Shown here piece after piece: positions 11,801 to 23,800 of a stretch of 64,000 bases of DNA (position 1 is its first letter; each line of letters opens with the position of its first letter). The translations under genes were made by a program, and so were the position numbers. The notes under the pieces are model-generated. The model did not search any database. It was not told where the DNA came from and saw only the letters and a list, made by a program, of their open reading frames with translations. Origin of the DNA: Carettochelys insculpta (taxonomy: Eukaryota; Chordata; Testudines; Carettochelyidae); the NCBI RefSeq assembly GCF_033958435.1, contig NC_134137.1, positions 64,434,001 through 64,498,000 of the forward strand. Direction: 5' to 3'.

Positions 11801-14800
11801 GCCAGTGTGGCTCCTTGTGTGTGGTGGAAAGAGGGGGACAGGAATCTTGGTGCAGTGCCTCTGCTTGCAAGCACTGTCCTCTGCAACTAGCATTGGCCAG
11901 GTATGGGAAATAGTGGCCAATAGGTGCGGTGATGGCAGAGAGGTGCAGTGTGCAGAGCTGTGCTCAGAGCTATGTGCCTCATGCCCTGCCATTCCTGGAA
12001 CCAGAGGAGCTTATTGGCCCCTTCTGGGAGCAGCAGATAGAGCCCTGTATGGATACAAATACCTATGCACGGATAGACATTGGTATACGCTGATCTGCAT
12101 GGCTCTGCTCCCCAGAGAGGCTGAAACCAAAAGAGACGAGCATGGTGATGCTACTCCCAAGATCCCAGCACTGGCAGCTCCTCATGGCCAAGCAGCTGTA
12201 CTGCCCTCAGCCACGTCTCTTGTCTGGAGTTGTACAGCACCCACGGGTGGCAGTACTGGGGGGTTGTGCAGCCGTACGACCGAGAGGAGCTGCCAATGTG
12301 AAGTGCTGGCTGGCAGGAGCAGTGGTACCACACTCCTCTCCTTTGGCCCTCACAGCTCCTGGGAGCAGAGCCCTGTGGATCATTTGATATAGGAGTTTAT
12401 CCAGAGGTAGACATTTATATCTCTGAAAAGCTTTAATGTGGGGCCAGGGCTGGGGCAAAAGCAGGCAGGGAACCCTCCTTGGCTTCACTCTGTCACTGAC
12501 CTGGAGCCTCCAGTGGTAAGTGCTGTCCTTCAGGAGCTCACACCACAACCCCCAGCTCCCTCCCAGAGCCAGCACCCCTCCTGCACCCCTACCTCAACCC
12601 TGACTCCTTTGCCAGGGCCAGCATCCTGCATCCCTCCCCCAGCCTTGAGCCCCCCTCCTAGAGCCAGCACCCTGCACTCCCTCCAGTACCCCGAATCCCA
12701 GCCATGAACCCCCCTCCCAAAGCCAGCACCATCAACCTCCCCGGTTCCAAGTTCCAGCCTTGATTCCCCCTTCCCGAGCTAGCACACATCTAGCTAGCTA
12801 GCCATCATCTCCTGCACCCCAACCCTCCTTCCAAACTCCAACCCTCTGCCCCAGCCCAGTGAAAATGAATGAGGCTGTGGGAAAGTGATGGAGTGAGGGG
12901 GTGGAGCAAGTGGGTCAGGGCTGTTCAGGGAATGTGCAGGGTAGATCTTGGGTTGCCCTTAAATTCTAAAAGTGATTTTAAGCATAAAAAGGTTGGGGAC
13001 CACTAGTATAAAGTAACCATCTATCACATAGTCCAGGTTGCCTGGATGGCAAGGTATACTGATATGTCCAAGGCGACTCTCTTGACTCCATGGTAAAACT
13101 ATTATAGTGATTCAGGTGTTCATACTAGTTACCGGGGTGGTGAAATCTAATGACAGAACAGCGAGCCGATCTGGGGCATCTGCCCTACTTTTTGACAATC
13201 TGCCCTGACATTGGTCCTCTCAGGCTGAATCTACACTATGAGATAAAATTGAACTCAATTCAGCAAAAGCAACGAGAGGTCCTGTGGCAGCTTATAGAAT
13301 AACAGATTTGTATGAGCATAAGCTTTCATGGGCAAAGACCCACTTCGTCAGATGCAGGTAGTGGAAATTTGCAGAGGCAGGTATAAATAGGCAGGCCAGA
13401 GCAAGTCTGGAGATAACGAGGTTAGCTCAGTCAGGGAGAGTGAGGCCTACTACCAGCAGTTGATCTGGAGGTGTGAACACCAAGTGAGGAGAAACTGCTT
13501 TTGTATTTAGCTAGCCATTCACAGTCTTTGTTTAATCCTGAGCTGAGGGTGTCAAATTTGCAGATGAAATGCAGCTCAGCAGTTTCTCTTTGGAGTCTGG
13601 TTTTAAAATTTTTTTGCTGTAGGATAGCTACTTTTAAATCTATTACTGTGTGTCCTGGGAGACTGAAGTGCTCTCCTACAGGCTTTTGTACATTGCCTTT
13701 TCTGATATCCGGCTTGTGTGCGTTTATTCTTTTCCATAAGGACTGTACAGTTTGTCCAATGTATATAGCAGAGGGGCACTGCTGGCACATGATGGCATAT
13801 ATTACATTGGTAGATGTGCAGCTGAATGAACCCGTGATGGTTTGACTGACCTGGTTAGGACCTGTGATGGTGTTGCTGGTGTAGATATGTGGGCAGAGCG
13901 GGCACCAAGGTTTGTTGCATGGGTAGGTTCTTGAGTTAGAGTTGCTGTGGTGTGGTGTATAGTTGCTGGTGAGAATTTGCTTCCGGTTGGCAGGTTGTCT
14001 GTGGGCAAGGACTGGTCTGCCTCCCAAGGCCTGTGAAAGTTGGGGATCATTGTCCAGGATGGGTTGTAAATCACTGATGATGCGCTGGAGGGGTTTTAGC
14101 TGAGGACTGTAGGTGATGGCCAGTGGTGTTCTGTTGGTTTCTTTCTTGGGCTTGTCCTGTAGTAGGAGTCTTCTGGGTACACGTCTGGCTCTGTTGATCT
14201 GTTTCCTTACTTCCTTGGGCGGGTATTGTAGTTTCAAGAATGCTTGGTAAAGATCCTGTAGGTGTTTGTCTCTGTCAGAGGGGTTGGAGCAAATGCAGTT
14301 GTATCTTAGTGCTTGGCTGTAGACAAAAGCAGTTTGTCCTCTCTTGGTGTTTACACCTCCAGATCAACTGCTGGTAGTAGGCCTCACTCTCCCTGACTGA
14401 GTTAACCTCGTTATCTCCAGACTTGCTCTGGCCTGCCTATTTATACCTGCCTCTGCAAATTTCCACTACCTGCATCTGACGAAGTGGGTCTTAGCCCACA
14501 AAAGCTTATGGTCATATATTTCTGTTAGTCTATAAGGTGCCACAGGACCCCTCGTTGCTTTTGCAGATCCAGACTAACACGGCTACCCTCTGATACTTGA
14601 ATTCAATTCAGTTACCTCAATTTTACCACGTGACTGTCTTCACTGTAAAGACCAGTAGATTGATTTTGGGTGCAGTAATCTTGAGATTACAAAATTGCAA
14701 TTACCTGATAGGCACAGTGTCAATCTCAAATTCAGATATTCAATTAAATGCAAGTGCGGAAATGCCATGTCTTAAAAAGGGAATTTATTAGCCTCCAGAG

Positions 14801-17800
14801 TTGCCCCCTATGTAACCCATAATGCCTCTCTCAGTCCTCCACTCTGGCCGCTGCTCTCCAGTAACAGGAAGAGCCTGAATTTCCAACAGGGAGCAGCGAG
14901 CCCTTAGCTGTGGGCTCATGTTAGTACGACAGCCTGGGAAATGGATTCTTTATGTCTATGTTGTTAGCGGGGTGCGTGCATCTACCCATTCAAATAGCCC
15001 TGCAGGGAGTTTGTAACTTTAACTGTACACTTGCTATTTTTTTCTGTGCTGCCTGGCGCCAGCCCCTGACACACCATACCATGTGTCAGCAAGGCTGTGC
15101 TGTGGGTTGTGGTTGTATAAAATGCCAACAAACTTCTTCTCAGTAGTTTACATTTGTGTGTGAATCCCCTTCCATCCCCCACAGGCGCCACACAGTCTGG
15201 GTCTTCCCCATGCTCTGCCACAACACGTTGGTAGCCCCCAACCCAACCCAATAAAAGGATGTGCCTGCCATTCGGTGCTGGCAATGCTGCCAGTCACGCA
15301 GGAAAGAAAGTCTGGGTTTTGCTGCTTCCAAGGGGAAGTCTCCCCCAGTGGTTAAGATACTGGGGGCTTTCCTGCTGCCGTGGGGAAGTCTACCCTGGCA
15401 GCTAAAGGGCTTGCTGCTGCCGCCGGGAAAGGAACAGTGCAACTCGTCATCCATCTGGTCATCCATCCCCACCTTGGCTCATATCTGTGCTTGCTGCCAC
15501 CTGGGAAGACCAACAATTCATTTTTTCCTGAACAGTCCAGGACCCTGCATTAAGACTCTCCCGAACATCAACATAGTGTAGGGGGAAACCAAAAATTGTT
15601 TCTTCCTACATTATTCTCAATGTAAGAAACATTCCAGGCCCCTGCATTATTTTCAGGGATCACATTTCTGCAATGAGAGGAGGTGGAATACTCAGTTGAT
15701 GGCCAGCTGAAAACACAGTCATTTCATGGAAGTCTTATAGTGCACTGGAACACCAAATACCCTTTCCATTAACAATATGATGAACGGGGAAACCAAAAAT
15801 TCTTTCTTCTTACATTCCTCTCAAATTAAAAAGCATTCCAGGTCCCTGCATTATTTTCAGGGATCACATGCATGCAATTATCAGTGGATGGCCAGTTGAG
15901 AATATAGTTGCTGCACCCATGTGGGCAATATAATGTGTGAGGAAACCAAAAATTCTTTCTTCTAATTTTGAGCGTCCTCTGCATTATTTCCAGGGATCGA
16001 CATATTTTCAGGGATCAGGAGGGGAATGACGAAAATGCAATGGGGGAAGATGACATCAAGACCAGCGAGCACACCCAGAATGCTACAGGGATGAGGGAAC
16101 TGTGGGATAGCTTCCCACAATGCACTAGTGCAACAGTCAATGTTAGCCAATATGTGTGTGGCAGCAATGACTCAACTTTGTGGGGAGCAAGGTGTGAAGA
16201 GAGGATGGTCAAAACTGAACTTATAAGTTCCAGAATTAGAAAATCAATATAAATAAATTTGAATTTATCTGATAGTGTAGACACAGCCTCAGTCCTGCGC
16301 CACTCCAGCCAGTGTGACTCAAATACTAAAATAGCATTCAGGCCTCAGTCAAAGTCCAGGCTGTGCTGTAGTAGGCACTATGCAAACCTTAGTAGTAAGA
16401 ATGCTACAGTTACAGTTTAACTAGATTTGAAAGAGGAAGGGTAGAGGAAAAGGTGTATGTGCAACTAAAAAGCAAAGTGATCAGGGGAAGGTTAGGAAAG
16501 CCATGAGCTGAAGTTTGCTTTTTTCACTATCTTCTGGGGAATGGCCCAAAGACGGCAGAGAGGATGAGATAAGGAAAGCATGGGAGAAGAAAAAGAAGTA
16601 AATTTACTGAGGCTTGAGGGAGGAAAACAGCAATAGGAATACAGTGGACTGGAAATATACAATAAGCCTTCCTTATGCAAAAGTCTTAATTCTCTCCAAA
16701 AGAATCCTGTTGAACACTTTTCCTGGAACAGACAGTAACATGATGCCCCACCAGTTCTTTCATTCCTTCAGGTTGCCTTTCTGGGGAAGCTTGATGAGGT
16801 ATGCACGCTTCCAGTCTTGTGGGACCTCCTCAGTGTCCCAAACAGATTATACATCATGTTAACTGATGTCTCACTATCTGCCTTTATTGCTTCTGTGGGG
16901 GTGTTGTCTGGATTCAATGCTTTTCCACTTTTTAGAGTGAACGAAGACAGAAATTGATAGACACTTCAGGGAAGAACAGGCTGGCTTCCAAAGGGAGAGA
17001 CCTTGCATTGACCAAACAGCAACTCTGAGTGATCACAGAATGTCTCTTGAGTGGAACCTCCTCCCGTACATAACCTTCATAGACTTTGAAAAAGCCTTCA
17101 AGAGCATTGATAGAGACACTTTGCGGAAATGGTTGCAACACCATGGCATCCCATTCAAAATTATTATCCTGATTCGTTCAATGCACAAACCCTCGACATG
17201 CCAAGTTGTTCACAATGGTGTCTTGACAGAATCCTTCAGCTATACTCTCAGGAGTGTGACAAGGGTGCCTATTGTCACATTTCTTGTTTTTGATCACAAT
17301 GGACTGGATTATGAACAGGACAACAGATGGCTGTCAATGGGGCATTCAGTGGACACTTATCAAACAGCTGGAGGACATTGATTTTGCTGATGAGGTCGCC
17401 CTCCTTTCACACCAACAAGAATGCATGGAAGCAAAGTTCACAACACTAGACAAAACTGCCTCAATGACTGGAATGAGCATTAAGGGAAAACCAAGACATT
17501 GAGATCAACCAGTCTAACAACAACAACAACATCACACTGGGAAGGGACGAGCTGGAAGATGTGGAGCAATTCATCTACTTGGGGAGAATTATGGTCAGAA
17601 ATGGAAAAACAGACAAGGGTATTATTACCAGAATAGGGAAGTAACAGCTGCATTCAAGACTCTCTGTCCCACAGGGAGTTCACAAATAATATCTGTGAAG
17701 ATGAAACTGGAGATCTTTAACACAAACATGAAGAGTGTGCTCTTGTATGGATGCGAGACCTGAGGTACTAAACAGTCTTCAAATCACAAGCTACAGACAT

Positions 17801-20800
17801 TCATAAACAGATGCCTGAGGTACATCCCTCATATCAAATGGCAAGACTTTGTCACAAAAGAGGAGCTTTGGAACAGAGCAGGAAGAGAACCACTCAACAT
17901 TCAAATCAAGAGAAGAAAGTGAGGATGGCTAGTCCACACTCTCAGAAAACCATCATCCAGAATAATATATCAAGTTCTCAAATGGAACACCCAAGGAAAA
18001 TACAAAAAAAGGAAGACTTTGGACAACGTGGAGAAGAGCTACTGAGATTGAAGGACAACAACTAGGGTACTCCTGGATTCAGAAGTTTTGTCCCAAGGCA
18101 GAGTGAAGTTGGGGAGACTTGTAAATGACCTATGCTATACTCGGAGTACAAGAGTTTAAGTCAAGTAAGTCATGCAAAACATCCACAGCTTTTTACATCT
18201 CCTCACATATATCTTAAACACAACAATGCATCTGGTCTATTTCAATAAATGCACACCATGATTTTGCATCCAGTAAATATATTATTTCTTTCTAGCTCCT
18301 TTTTAGGCAGTTAGATTGCTTGGTTTCACTTCTACAGAAGTTCTTCCTATATTTTTATGAATCATTTGTTTTGCAAGATACAAAATGTTCTTTCCTTTCC
18401 CAGACACCATTAAGTTGTGTTTTAGGGAACTTAAATGGTTTAGAAGGCAATCATTTCAGGAGTAGAGAAGAACATTACTTTTTAATATTGTTGATCAGTG
18501 GAAGTTAGTTATGTATTTTTATTTCACTTCCTATGTGCTGTCTTCTCATTTAAACCCAATACATAAGTCTGCCTCAGGAGAACTAGCTGAGTTACAGAGT
18601 TCCTTTTGCTATATCCATAACTAACAAGGTCAATACCAAAGAAGAAAGATCGACAAATCACGTAAAGAGGCAGTGCCTAGACAAAAAAGTTCATATGTAG
18701 ATATATAATAAAATTTCAGGACTATCACAGAGGTGTGGCCAGGTCTACATTACAAAGTTAGGTCAACATAAGCTGCCTTGCATCAATTTAGTTGTATGTA
18801 TGTCTACACTTAAATTTGTCTCCCATCAAATGGAATGCACTAACATCCCTTCCTCATGAAACATTGAGCCAAGGTTAATATATTGAGGTTGATGAACCTC
18901 AGGTATAGAGACACTGCATAACTTGTGTCAACCTGAGTAGTCTTCTTGCAGCTCTCTCATAATGCCTGACACTGACCTCTTTATGAACTCTGCTGCCCAG
19001 GAGTCTGGAGACCTGAATGCCTCCCATCCCTCTAAAGCCCTGTTTGTTTCTGAAATGCCTTTTTGGCCATGTCTACACTAGCCAAAAAGTTCGAAATTGC
19101 CATGCAAATGGTTATTTCGAAGTTTACTAATGAAGCACTGAAATATATATTCAGCACCTCATAAGCATGCGGGCAGCTGCGGCACTTCGAAATTGATGTG
19201 GCTTGCTGCCGCGTGGCTCCTTTTCGAAAGGACCCCGGCTACTTCGAAGTCCCCTTATTCCCATCTGCTCATAGGAATAAGGGGACTTCAAAGTTGGTGG
19301 GGTCCGTTCGAAAAGGAGCCCCGTCTGGACGAACCGCATCAATTTTGAAGTGCCACGGCTGCCTGCATGCTCACGAGGCGCTGAATATGTATTTCAGCGC
19401 TTCATTAGTAAACTTCAAAGTGGCCATCTGTATGGCAATTTTGAAGTTTTTGGCTAGTGTAGACACAGCCTTCAGGGGCCAGCTTGGCAAGCACACCTAC
19501 CAGCTCCTCCTTGTTATACGTAACTGCCCAGCTGACTCGGCCTGTTATATGGGTCACACCAACAGACCTGGGTTGCCAGAACCAGGGATAGAACCTGTGA
19601 GTAGAGGGTCTAAAGCCCTGCACTCTACCATGTGAGCTAAAGGCCAGCTGGCTCTCAGCCAAGGCTGTAGGGCAGAGACTTCACTCACCCCAGGTAAGGT
19701 CTCAGTACCTCTGGGTACTACACATGCATCAGCTGTGTTCAGGCTTAGAAGAGCCAGGAGGTATTGGATCTCCTAGCTCAGTCAGGAAAAGAGGATATGT
19801 AGGTGCAACGACAGACTAGGCATAAAAAAGCAGATTGCACAGGGGTACAGGTAAAGTGGAACGCAGAGATCAGCACCACTACTGCATGAAAACAGAGTAT
19901 GGGACAAAAACAGGAAGGCCCAGAGGCCAACAGTCGATCCAATGCCAAGCCTCAGACCTTCTGCTTTTACAAAGGCTGCTTGGTGAACATCCCACCACCC
20001 ACAGACCAACTTGGATATCTCTGAGGAGCCCAAGTCACAGGTTCCTGGTATGACCAGTGAGGAGGATGAGCAGGAAAAGGTGGAGGGTGGGGATCACGCA
20101 ACTGCACAGGTATAGCTATACCACAATCCAGAACCTGTCTGAGATCTAATTGCAGATCAGTGAGTACTGGAAGTTGAGCAAGGGTAAGCCCAGCGCCGCA
20201 GAAGGAACCTTGGATAAGTATGTAATGTATTTCCCTTTACAGTGATGTTAAAAAAAAAAGCCCCAACTTAACAGGACAGAGCTATCCACTTTTCATCTAA
20301 TTTACTCATACTAGAAGAGGTTTTCATATTAGCAGCAGCACAGCTAAGAGAAGTAAAGTTGTTTATATCATTTTCATTTCCCTGTATGGTTAGGCAGGAT
20401 GGACCAAGGGAAGCTGTTTGTTTATGTACAATGGAATGGCTCCTGAGAGATCTTGATGAAAATTTCATGGAGGTGCTCAGCGATCCTCTCCTGAGGATTT
20501 CTAGAATTGCTGCAATGGTGCCTACCCACATTAACATGCGAGCAGCATACGGGCCTGAGTAACTTTGGGAAGTCAGCAGCAGTCGTGCTCTCTCTGGCTG
20601 TGTTATCCTAAGGAGGTATCAGCTAAAATCACCATTGTGAGTGAAAAATGGTGCCTGTGTTCAGTGCCATTGCCCTATACACATTGGTTCAAGCAACTGA
20701 ACAATTACTGTCTCATTTCTTCACACTGGGTGGGCCACACTCACAGGCTACGTCTAGACTGTCTCCATAACTGAAAATAACTTATGCAATTTGCGTAATG

Positions 20801-23800
20801 CAAATAATTTATGCAAATTGCATAGAATTACCTTATTTCCTAATGGCACCAAAGTTTGAAATAAGCGCCTCTCACAATGAGGGGAAGCAGAAACGGAATA
20901 CGGGGCTCGAAATAGCCGCACAATTCTGAGCATGGAGAAGAGTCATGGGGTCGCTATTTTGGGATACAAATGTATCTCGAAATAGCAACCACAGTCTAGA
21001 CATAGCCACGGTGTTTGGTGCTGTGAAAGGTGCCATGTAGAAGCATGCTCAAGTAGAAGTGTCAATAAACACGTCTTGTTTAAAACTTTAGGGGCACCAA
21101 GGAGAGGGAGTTCTGAATCTTAATGTTCACTTGCTTTTGTGATTATACTGACAATGGCATTGTGTGTTTCATGTGCAGCTGCTGTCATTGTGGCTTTGTG
21201 GGATTCTCGCCCTCCATGCGCATGGAATGCTTGAGTCATAAGAAGAGGGGGGAATAAAAAAAAGAACTCGGAAAGACATGTTCAGCAAGATCCAGCAAGC
21301 GGGTGCTGCATCAGATCGTAAGTAGAATGCCTGGTGGGTGAAAGACTGCAGACTGTATGGAGAAGGAGAGAACAGACAGGCATCCCAGCAGGAAAAGGAA
21401 AGCAAGATGTAACAGGACATTATAGGGCTCCTCCAGCAGCAAACACAGATGCCACACACTCTTGTGGACTTGCTCGTTCAGCAGTCCTAGGGCTTATCTC
21501 CCTTTGCAATGTCTGGAGAACTTTACTATAGCACCTCCCTATACCTCTTTCACCAGCTCTCTACAGCCTTACTCCACCACTCCGCATGGCCGCAGGAGTC
21601 ACATCCACATCCTACCACTCCTCACCAGGGGACATCAAGGACAACCAGACCTTCACATGCACTAATCTAGGGAAGCTACGGTTGATGTATGTTCCTGTGC
21701 TGTTAGCTACATATTCTTTCCTTCTGTTAGATCCCGTTGTACTAATTTAATAGGTTTTAAATGTATTTGCTTTTATATTGCGCACATTTTCTTTGCATCA
21801 CTTTTATTACTCAAAATCTATTATTTGGAAAATAATTCACCTCTATTAGTTCAGAATACATGCTGCAGTATACCTAGTGATATTGAAAGCATTTCCGTAT
21901 AGAGTGAAATAAAACTCACAGACTCAGTGGCAGACAATATAATAACCATAGTAAATATACAGCAAGCAATGCAGAGTTCCTAACAGGATCTCATGCAGCA
22001 AGGCCTGGTAAAGCACAGCACATCACCATATCTAAATGTGTCTCACTGCTAAAATTTTCTTTCAGAGCCACCCTGAATCATATAGCTTGGTATTCAGTTC
22101 TTCTAATTACTCTTGTACCTGACTGTTTAAATTCAGCAGATAGCTGCTGCCCCCCTGGCCTCTACCCCAATGACAATTTTCCTCCTTGCTTCATTATGCA
22201 GAACACAGCAGGCAGCTACAACCACAAGGACAATTCACTGAATCCAATGTTGTGAACAAATATTGCTAGCATCCCTTCAATTTACTGAAAGCATAGTTAA
22301 CTGTTGAGTTAGTAGCTGAATCTTTCCTTGGTGCTGCTGAGGTAGATAAACATCTCCCAGTACAATTCGGCTCTGATCACAGATGGGGCCTTTGTGTACT
22401 ACTATTGATGTTGATGACTATTTGCTTATGCATAAAGCCAGTGCTTTTTTTGTAAAAAAAAAAAGAGGAGCAGCTGGATCCCCACTGACAGGCTGTTGGG
22501 GACCTCCGCCCCTGGCAGGGTTTCTGCAACTGGGGCTGCCAGCAGAGCTCTGAACCTCAGCTGACTCCCACTGTACTCGCACCTTCTGGCACAAAAAGAA
22601 TCACTGTGCATATAATATATATATTCTTAGAAAGCCTTTTTGTAGGTGTAATTTACAAAGCCAACACAGAAATGAATGAATGAATATAATGTAGGTCACA
22701 CAAAAAACTGAACTCTTGTCTTAGTACAGAGATGTTGCAATTTAATCTATTAATAGCAAACACCTTACCCAGTAGGAAGGGCAGATAGTAAATTGAAGGC
22801 TATGTTAAGGACCCTAAGTGTCTTGAGTTTGTGGATGTCATCAGGGATCTCTTTGATCGGGTTGTTTCGGAGCTTCAGTACTTCTAAGTTTTTAATATCA
22901 TACACCTTAGGCAGGAAAAGATAATGGAAAAAAGGTGTTTATCACAAAGGTATTCTGGTTCCTGTTATGGTAAGAGCGTTTACGTTTTTAACATTAGTAG
23001 GTGACACCATGAGAAGTAAAAACAATGGGGCCTAGTGATTCAAAACAGCCCAAGGTGCTCAACTATGACCACTGTGACACTGGCAGTGGCTGGAACCCTG
23101 GGCCCTTTAAATTGCTCCATAACCCTAGGTGGCATGCTCAGGGAAGTGCTAAGGGCTGGCTGGAGTGGGTTGCAGTGCAGTTCAGGCACTGAGAGCTGGC
23201 TGCTCTTAGCCCTGCCCCTCCCACCCGAGGCTCCACCTATTCCAAGAGCCTGGAGTTGCCCCTACCCACCTTGCCCAGGGGCCCAGCAATTCTGTTAGTT
23301 CCCCCAATTCCCGACATGCACTGCTGTAGTATTATAGGGGGGTTGGTACTATTAAGGTTGCTATACGGCTTACTGCTGTAAGCTATATGGCTTAGTTGAC
23401 AGCATCCAGGAAAACAGCCAAAAACCCCAACTCCACAAATAAATCAAAAATCACAAAGAAAGCTTGTAGGTTTGCCCTCTTTCTCATGTAGACATAGCCT
23501 TAGAAACTTTATATGCACATTCTTACCTTAACAATTGTTCTAATCATCTCTTTCCCAGGCTATCTTAGGCCCAACCCTTCCCCTGTTCTGTCTTAAGATC
23601 TTTCCGGCAGACATCTTGGGTGGTAAGTGAGGGTCTCCTGGCATTTGGCCACTTCCCCATTATTTTGTTTCCTACCTTTATACCATTTTTGTCTGAAGCA
23701 GGAATTCTTTGTGTTCAGATCAAATTCTTTTGAACTTGAGTGGAAAAGTGCCAGGTCTCAAATGGGTTCCAGCATCAGATAGTATGGTTGCTTGTCTTTG

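Larger units (their letters stand above)
13223..16288. mobile_element. DNA transposon with 3-bp target duplication, split by Penelope
   Basis: The ends GGCTGAATCTACACTATGAG and, reversed, GGCTGTGTCTACACTATCAG are inverted repeats. TCA flanks both sides (13,220-13,222 and 16,289-16,291). The interior contains a 1.33-kb Penelope-like insertion, a non-coding part, and three degenerate tandem units. No transposase is recognisable, so this is a non-autonomous element. Confidence 0.7.

Noticed and set aside
11805..12392. 195-codon open frame on plus
   Set aside because: It lies inside the hAT-like element, has no recognisable transposase motif and overlaps other open frames on both strands.
17515..17530. 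CAACAACAACAA run as a possible CRISPR or tandem array
   Set aside because: Short triplet run inside an RTE fragment; no spaced repeats. No CRISPR-like array was found anywhere in the window.
19583..19655. Functional tRNA gene
   Set aside because: Box-like motifs are present but the acceptor stem does not pair and the flanks look like a repeat; kept only as a tRNA-derived fragment.
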